DNA from: Planococcus citri
Taxonomy: Eukaryota > Arthropoda > Insecta > Hemiptera > Pseudococcidae
Direction of reading: 5' to 3'
Assembly: GCF_950023065.1 (NCBI RefSeq)
Contig: NC_088679.1
Span: 27,962,001-28,026,000, forward strand
Length of the DNA stretch: 64,000 nucleotides
The notes below the pieces were generated by a model. The model did not search any database. It saw only the letters and a program-made list of their open reading frames with translations, and was not told where the DNA came from. Numbering within the stretch: the stretch's first letter is position 1; every line of letters begins with the position of its first letter. Below, piece by piece: positions 56,851-64,000 of this stretch. Position numbers and translations under genes: made by a program.

Positions 56851-59800
56851 TTTTTCAATCTTCTTCAGGAAGTAGGTATAGCCAGTTTTTCAAAAATATC
56901 TAAAAATAAAATGCAAAATGTGAAAAAAAAAATTCCAAAAGTATCCACTCGGAGGTATAACTCTCCAATTTTACGAGGAACAAACTTTCTACGGAAGAAC
57001 TTTAGAGAGGAAGAATTTGGCAAGGGAGGCATTTTCCTGTTTGGGTCAAGAAGATGGTATTTGAGATACAGCATAGATCTAAAAGCCACTGGCATCAAAA
57101 TCCAAGCCTAGCACAGGTGGTTAGAAAAATGTTTACTTGATTGAGCTAAAAAAAATTTCTAGCCTTTTCCCACGAGGAACAAGAAGGTCATTATATTATT
57201 TGTATTAGATACTTAACGAAATTTCTACTATGCTGATTTCTCTCGTGAGAAAATTATGGAAAATTTTTAGAGCAATTTCATGTTGAAAGACTGTAAGAGA
57301 CTACCATGTGAAATATTTGAAAATTTTGAAAATTTTTCCAGTTTTAATGGATTACTCGTGTTTTGAAAACGCTAACCCATATCATAAGTACTTTCTTTAA
57401 AGGCGAGGGTAAAATTTTTCATAGAGAAAACCAGTAAAATATAACCTTAAATGAGGTACAGATGAGATACAAATTCAATTTTTGAAAATTTTTCATTAAG
57501 CTAGGTATTTTATTTTATATTCCAGATCAAAATGGCAATAATTGTTCATGCCGCATTTATTGGTGGGGAGGGCATATCCAAGACATATTTCCTTTTAAGT
57601 ATAGATACAGTAAGAACTGTCCTGAGCAAGAATAAAAAAAATATAAAAAGGGCAACGAAAAAATAATTTTTCCAAATAGGTACAAATATTATTTTTAAAA
57701 AAGTTTGAAAATGTAGAAAAAATAATTATTAAATGCGAGAACAAATTTTTACCAGAAGTAACGTAAAAAAGTGAGAAATATCTTCGGAAAATTGAAAAAA
57801 AAATTGCAAAGCATTAATCAAAATGACCTTATTGATGAAATTTTTAAGCAATGAATAAGTACCCTGCTTCATTTCCAGAAAATGGAAGGTTTTTTTTGAA
57901 ATACGTATCATTTTTTTCAATTCTACACAAAAACTGAGCGGTTTGAGCTGAAAAAAATTATTCTCCACCAAGGTATTTCACCTTTCAATTGGCTGAAAAT
58001 CCAGCTACAATGTCTCGCCGCTCATTTCATCAGGTATATAGGTACTTACATATTTCTTCAAAATGAATTCTCGTAATTCTAAAAAGGTGGTATTTAATTT
58101 ACTCCTTCGCTTCTCGTTCACCAAGATAATACGTAAGTCAGGTATTAAGGCACCGACCCACCTAAAAATACAACCTATAAAATATCAAAAGTAAATTTCC
58201 AAAACCCATCTCACGTACTCGAGTAATTTCGTTCGCCAAAAATCCAACACTTCTCTTTCGCCAAGTACGTATACTATACGTCTATACCTACGTACAATAC
58301 TCAACATTCGCACTCAAAGAGCATATCGTCGTGCTCGTTCACTCGAAAATCTCACACGTTAAGCCCTCATTAGCATAATTTTTTCATAATTTCCCTCCCA
58401 CACTACCCGACCCCGTCAACTTGTACGAATCTACAAGCCGGCAAAAGCCGAACGCCGCCGTCGGCCACATGCAAAGTCTAGATTTTCTCGCAAGCTTTGA
58501 GAGAAGAGAAACCGCCGCACCGCCAAAGACAATTTTGCGATACGAGATTAAATTTTAATTTACTCGCGGTCCGTTGTGCTGGCGAAATCGATCGAAGACT
58601 TATTAAAAAGGCTTATATACCCAGCGAAGAGGCAGACGTACAGACTACAGAGTAAGATAGAGAGACAGCGAGATAAAGATAGACATACACGCTCGTACGG
58701 GCTATACAGCTTTGCAAAAGAGGGTAGGTGCACTTAGGGAAACCGCGGTTAATAAATCTTAATATCATCTTAAACCATATCCCAACCGTTTACCGCATAC
58801 CGGCAGACCGCGGGTGTACGTACATTTTACGTAGTAAACAAGATTGATAACGTATCACCCTCGAAAAAAAAAAAAACGTCGTGTCGTAGACAAGCAACTT
58901 TTCGGTGCCGTGCCGTACCGAATTTTTCGAGCTATAAAATTTCAAGTTTTTCAATTTTCTAAGGCCGTTAGGTCCTTGTGGAATACCGTCAATGAAACAT
59001 AAAGCATTGAAATACACAAATTTAATGACATTTTAAAAACACGGCACAAAGGTAGGGACGAGGAATGTTAAAAGTGAAGGAATTTTTTCACAGGAACAGA
59101 CGTCAATTGAAAAAAAAATCGCAATAATTTTGTACTTTTTATCAGGGTAGCTATGATGCTTGAAAAAGTGAGCAACATCTAATTCGGGTCAATTTGGAAA
59201 TTTAAGGCGATACATTTAAAATAAATTTTGAAAAGAAGTAAGTAATCGGTGCTCAAAAAAATGATCGAGAATTTACTTTTTGCCTCCTGAATTATTTCAA
59301 AGCTTTTTTTTATCTTTAAACTGGGTGTAATTTCATCCGTAAAAATGAAGTCAAACATGGTGAATGGCGTTTTTTGGGAGCTGGATCAAACCTTTAAAGT
59401 AGGAAAAGTCTTTGAAAATCACAGAAATTTTTTTCAAGGCCATAAGTAACAAGGTTCCGAATGATGAAAGTGGTTAAAAAATATGAAACCATGGATAAAT
59501 ATTCCCTCAATGACCTATGTCTCTAAATTTCTGCATCTCGAGTTATCTTTGCTCATCCCGTAGAAAAAGTATAATTTTTTTGCCAATAATTGTCAAAAAA
59601 TCCTTTTTTGTGCTGAAATTTTCAGTGTTGTTTTTTCATAAAATTTACAAGAATACAGAGTAATTCTCAAAAAAAGGTAAAAATCGTGTTCATGGCAAAT
59701 TTCTCAAAGGTTTTAGCATGAATTTTTTTTTTTTCGTCCATTCAAGAATCATCCCCCACACATTTCACATATGGTATTGAGATTTTTAGCCCATCCTTTC

Positions 59801-60440
59801 ATTGATGTACATTCGATTTTATACCCCAAATGTCCTTCGACTTGGCTGTCACACGCCATGTTTTTGAAAATGAATGTTATAAAGTGTTATGAACTTCATT
59901 TTTTTTGGAAAAAAATTGACACATTCTCATTATCATAGAACACGAAGGTCCATTATTGTGCAAATTGCAATTGCAATAAGTCCATAGGAAGCTCACATTT
60001 CACATTTGAAAACTGTCACACACTTTTTGCGCAAATTTTCGAGCAATTTTCAATTATTTTTGCTAGCTTCCCAATCCAAAATTTTTTTCTGGTGAGTGGC
60101 TGCACTGGTTGACTGTTCTCATAGAAATGTTACCCCGCACCGTTTTTTTAAAAAACTACATTACAGCTCGTTGTGATCGTACTTATCTGTGAAGTTTTGA
60201 TATTTCGCAAAATCTGTGTCCTTCGGCTTGCCTTTTTATTTACCCTGATGAACCCGCCAAAAACGATAAATGAGAAAGGGAAGTTATTCTACATGATAAG
60301 TACACATTTATTACGTGTTAAAAATCGAATAATGTCCAATAAGTAAGGCTAGAAACGAAAAAACGTTGAGATTGTCCTTCGGCTTGTCCAGCGCCCATTT
60401 GTCCTTCGACTTGGCCAAATTTCAGACAGGTGTACTTTTA
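56851..60440. other. Mostly non-repetitive stretch without recognised gene
   Basis: 58.2-59.0 kb is richer in CpG and unique-looking (GCCGAACGCCGCCGTCGG at about 58446-58463). I find no splice-bounded exon with a known motif. The motif TGTCCTTCG(G/A)CTTG recurs between 59.83 and 60.42 kb. Confidence 0.35.
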
Positions 60441-60450
60441 TCGCGCTAGT

Positions 60451-60730
60451 CGACATATTACACGATAATGCAAACAAAATTTGACATTTTCTCCCTCCCC
60501 ACGCCTCACCTCTACCCCTACCAAAAAAATAAGTCCAGATTCTAACTCTGCGGTCTGAAAAACATAAATCGACACATTACACGATAATATAAGCAAAACT
60601 TGACATTTCCCCCCTCCCCACGCCTCACCATCCACCTCTACATAAAAAATAACTCCAGATTCGAATTCTACGACCTCGAAAACATATCAATCGACATATT
60701 ACACATCGATGAGGGTCGAATCCTAATTAT
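60451..60730 (+). repeat. ~120-bp tandem duplication (about 2.3 copies)
   Basis: CGACA(T/C)ATTACAC starts at 60451, 60570 and 60692. The first two units continue with CTCCCCACGCCTCACC and (A/G)TCCAGATTC-type text. Periods are about 119 and 122 bp. Confidence 0.8.
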
Positions 60731-60939
60731 CGCCGTTTTAGGGGGGTCAGGGCCCACAGGGGGGAGGATTGAATTGAGGCCAACACTAGAAAAGGGATCT
60801 GGGACACCTATACAAATGATTCCCACTTGAAATTTTCCAAAAAAATGATTTTTGTTTTTCAAAATTATGCACATCAAAATTGACCTTTTTTTTTTGAGAA
60901 TTACCTACTTGTATTTTCAAAGATTTTAAACAATTTTAA

Positions 60940-61720
60940 TTTTCTAGAAAAATTGCTGCGTAAAAATTGTAGTTCTTTGCAAAAAATTGTATTTTTTTCT
61001 GAAAATTATTGACAAAAATTTTGGCTTTTTAGTAATTTTGAAAAGCTTTTTTGGCTTGCTCTCTTGGCTAAAATTGACAAAAATTACCAAAAAGTCTCGT
61101 TTTTTTTTTGCTTGAAAATTGTAAATAACGAAATAAGCGAATAAGCGTCGCTTTTTGAAAAAAAAAATCGAAAAAATATAATTTCTTTGCCAATAAAAAA
61201 TTCCCAAAAATTGTTAGTTTTTTCCAAAATTTTCAAATTTTTGATTTTTGACAGAAGATTCTCGCTTTTTTACAAACTTGCCAAAAATGGACAATAATTC
61301 TAGCTTTGTAGCATTTTGGAAGTCTTATTCTTTTAGCTAAAATTGTCAAAAATTACCAAAAAGTCTCGTTTTTTTACCTAAATAATGCAAATAACCAAGT
61401 AAACCTCGCTTTTTGAAAAAAAAAATCCGAAAAAATACATAAGTTCTTTGCTAATAATTCCCAAAAATTGCTACTTTTTCTTGAAATTGTCAAATTTTTG
61501 CTGTTTGACAAAAAATATCAGAAATGCTCACCTCTACCTAGCTGAAAATTATCATTTTTTTTTCTTCAAAAAATTCCAAAAAGTCTTACATTTTTTCGAA
61601 AATTGCTCAAAAGTTGCGCTTTTTGCGGAAAATTGTCTTTCATCTGCTAATTGCAAGAATCTTCATTTTTTATCTTGCAAAAAATCATCCAAAAGTCTCG
61701 CGTTCTTATCAAAAAGTTTC
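60940..61720. repeat. Cryptically simple (AAAATTGxCAAAAA) region
   Basis: Two long related stretches (about 60950-61200 and 61330-61500) share AAAATTACCAAAAAGTCTCG, CGCTTTTTGAAAAAAAAAATC and GTTCTTTGC(C/T)AATAA with moderate divergence, a tandem duplication of about 290 bp. The text resembles 55.1-55.6 kb. No gene. Confidence 0.55.
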
Positions 61721-64000
61721 GAAATATTTATGTGGATTGTGGATAGCTCAAATTTTTAAAATTGAAAGCCCAGACATTTCAATTTGTAATGTTCTGTTAT
61801 TTTTCTGCATGAAAATGTTCTCCTCATGTTCTGGCACTTTTTTGTTGCTTTTTCAAAAATTTTTGGTTAACAATTTTTTTTCTCTTTTTTTGGGGAAAAA
61901 TTGAGTACGAGCCCTGAAGAAGTATATTTTGAAGCCATTTTTAGCGTTTTTTAACATGTACTTGTAACTATTATGTAGACTAGTCTGTAACCTATCCAAA
62001 ATAACCTCGGGAGTAAAAACTTGGAAGTACAATGGATCGATGTTGAAGACGTGCCTTTTGAGTGACGAAACTACCTGAGGGGAGGGGGGAGGGGGGAGGG
62101 TTACTCGTCAAAAAGTGGGCAAATTTTCAAAAATTAATAACATTATTTCATTCAAAATCGGCAAATTTTACGTTCGGGTGAAAGTTTTCGAAAAATTTGA
62201 AGAATTATTGGCTACAAAAATCGGTAAATTTTGAAATTTTTACGACTGCGGTGGGATTTTTCCAAAAAATTCACGAATAAAAATTTGCAAATTTTATAAT
62301 TTTGACAAAATTTTGCCAAAATTTTGAAAAATTAATACCCAAACGTTCTGAAGAAAGTTTGATAATTGATTAAATTTGAAAAAAAAATGTAAAATGTTGA
62401 AATCGGCGAATTTATGAATTTAAAAATGTAAATTCGATAATTCGAAAATATAGGATTCTTAAAATACACATACGATTTTTCGAAAACTTTTGCCCTTTCT
62501 TCGCTCGGACCTCTTCACGTTTTTTCGAATTTAAAATTTCTAAAAACAAAGTCATCATTCAAATTCTAAAATCTTGAAGTGAAGACAATCATGTCCTCAA
62601 ACCAAATATAAATATCTTTTTTTCTCAAATCACGAATTTTCGATTTTTACTTCAAGAAATACGAATTTTCGAAAGATTTGCCTTCGTTTTGCTTGGATAA
62701 ATTCGTCTCTCTCTTGTCCAAAATAAAACAACAAAAATTGAAAATGGGAAATCAAAATTTATAGAATAAAGTATCAATCAGCCCAAGTGGAAACTCGCCT
62801 TTTTATTCGGCAAAATTAGTATTTTTTTCTTATGCTAGTCGGCCGATTTTTAGTTCACCCCCCTTCGTCCTAATGAAAACCTTTGGTTTTGTCCCTGCTT
62901 TTTAGGGATTTTACATTTTTTGATCGTGTTTGATCCTAACAGTTCACCGCAGGACATTTTAGGTATGCACAATGTACACTATTTGAGATTTACTGCTTAC
63001 ACCTTTTCCTATTGTTTCTTCGGTGGTCAAAAATGCTACCTTTCCTTCAATTTCAGTAATAACAGGGTCTCATGTTGATATAGCATCCATGAAAAGTTGA
63101 AATAAAAATTTCTTTAATTTTTGATTTTTCAGAATTTTTTAAAAATTATTTTTTTGAAAATCAAAATCTCCCAGGTGGCACTATTTTTACTTTGCAGGAA
63201 AAACTGAATTATGGCAATTATTTATCATCAAAGCTAGTAAATTTTTAGGGTTGCGAATTGGAAAATTTCAAAGTTGCAAATAAAAACGCTTTTAGTACCT
63301 ACCTATTTGTTAAATTTTTTTCTCAATTTTTCCATCTCAAGTGGGTATTTTCGATGAAAAATAACGATAAAAAATTTTCATATGTACCTTTGAACATACC
63401 TACTCCTTTGAGTTTCTACACTGAAAGCATTTAAGTTTATAATTTGTTCTCCCCTCGAATGCAAGGTCTTCTCGCTTTGATCTGATTTAGCCCTTCTGCT
63501 TATACACATCAACTTTTTATACCATCTTATTAAAATTCAAGGTGAAAAATTAAACTAAAAGGTCCCTAGCTGACGAATGGTTCCAGCAATTTGTAATAAT
63601 TTTCAGAAAACTTCGCCATCGCCATTGTACCGTACACTCTGCACTCGGCGATCTAGAGGTATCTCTTGAAAATCCAACTTATGCTTATTTCGTGTCATCT
63701 CAAATTAACAACACGACGCTGCATTTTTTACTCGTACTCGTATCTCGTAGAATTTATAAATAGCCTGTAATTAGGCAGCTGTTAGAAGGTACTAAAGTAG
63801 CTAACTTATCTTTGTCGTTTGTATGGTTCGTTCTATATGTAATGGAGCTTTTTCTCACGTCGTCTTCTCCGTCGCGTCGTTGGCGCCAATCTCTGAGCCA
63901 CTCGCTGAAAAAGTTCTGGTGTTTGAAAATTTGACCTTATGTAGCCCAGAATCTTCTCTGCTGCATGGTACTTAAGTCGTCGCTCTGCAGCCCAGCAAAA
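61721..64000. other. Terminal stretch, no gene recognised
   Basis: A G-run cluster lies at 62078-62100. 62.1-62.8 kb is AT-rich and simple. The last 400 bp (63600-64000) are less AT-rich with CGTCGTC motifs and could be unique or regulatory, but no exon with a known domain is visible. Confidence 0.35.

Noticed and set aside
63600..63660. Possible exon after TTTCAG at 63606, ending before GTATCT
   Set aside because: The translation does not resemble the expected continuation of the PLC-beta PH domain or any other family.

Overview
This is eukaryotic nuclear DNA, AT-rich, with spliced genes (GT-AG introns), AATAAA signals and many transposon remnants. The protein set (a globin, Importin-13, COX6C, ISD11/LYRM4, DPY30, a three-domain carboxypeptidase D and a PLC-beta) and the compact exon structures fit an insect. 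The many ACCTACCT/TAGGTAGG tracts would suit a hemipteran such as a mealybug or scale insect, but that finer placement is a guess.

Layout. 1-6.8 kb has no recognisable gene; it holds a dead RTE-type LINE (about 3.13-5.08 kb) with a 143-bp element inserted in it. 6.8-11.65 kb carries the last two coding exons of a globin (+), separated by a 4.55-kb intron with a pogo-like MITE. 11.65-15.7 kb is intergenic. 15.7-19.8 kb is a complete 17-exon Importin-13 gene (+). 20.5-23.2 kb is a compact cluster: COX6C (-), ISD11 (+) and DPY30 (-). COX6C/ISD11 and DPY30/CPD are head-to-head pairs that probably share promoter regions; IPO13/COX6C and ISD11/DPY30 are tail-to-tail. 24.07-36.79 kb is best read as one carboxypeptidase D (silver-like) gene of 22 coding exons. 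It has two active CP domains, one inactive CP domain, a membrane anchor and an acidic tail. A short soluble form can arise by reading through the sixth donor. Two of its introns carry foldback transposons. 39.7-40.3 kb has the first three coding exons of a PLC-beta (Plc21C-like) gene. The remaining 23.7 kb holds no further exon that I can recognise and is probably its large intron, packed with repeats: LINE fragments, a Tc1/mariner-like foldback, an 88-bp tandem array, an A-rich array, a foldback with 166-bp internal repeats, and a 2.36-kb nearly perfect hairpin element.

How the genes work together. No operon-like system is present. COX6C and ISD11 are both nuclear genes for mitochondrial respiration or iron-sulfur assembly and sit head-to-head. 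The others are unlinked housekeeping functions: nuclear transport, chromatin methylation, peptide processing in the secretory pathway, and G-protein signalling.

The most notable signals are (i) the intron-read-through short form of CPD, (ii) a family of foldback elements sharing CAAGGGA termini, conserved subterminal blocks and 3-bp target duplications, and (iii) the near-identical 1-kb-armed hairpin in the PLC-beta intron. I found no convincing new multi-gene system.
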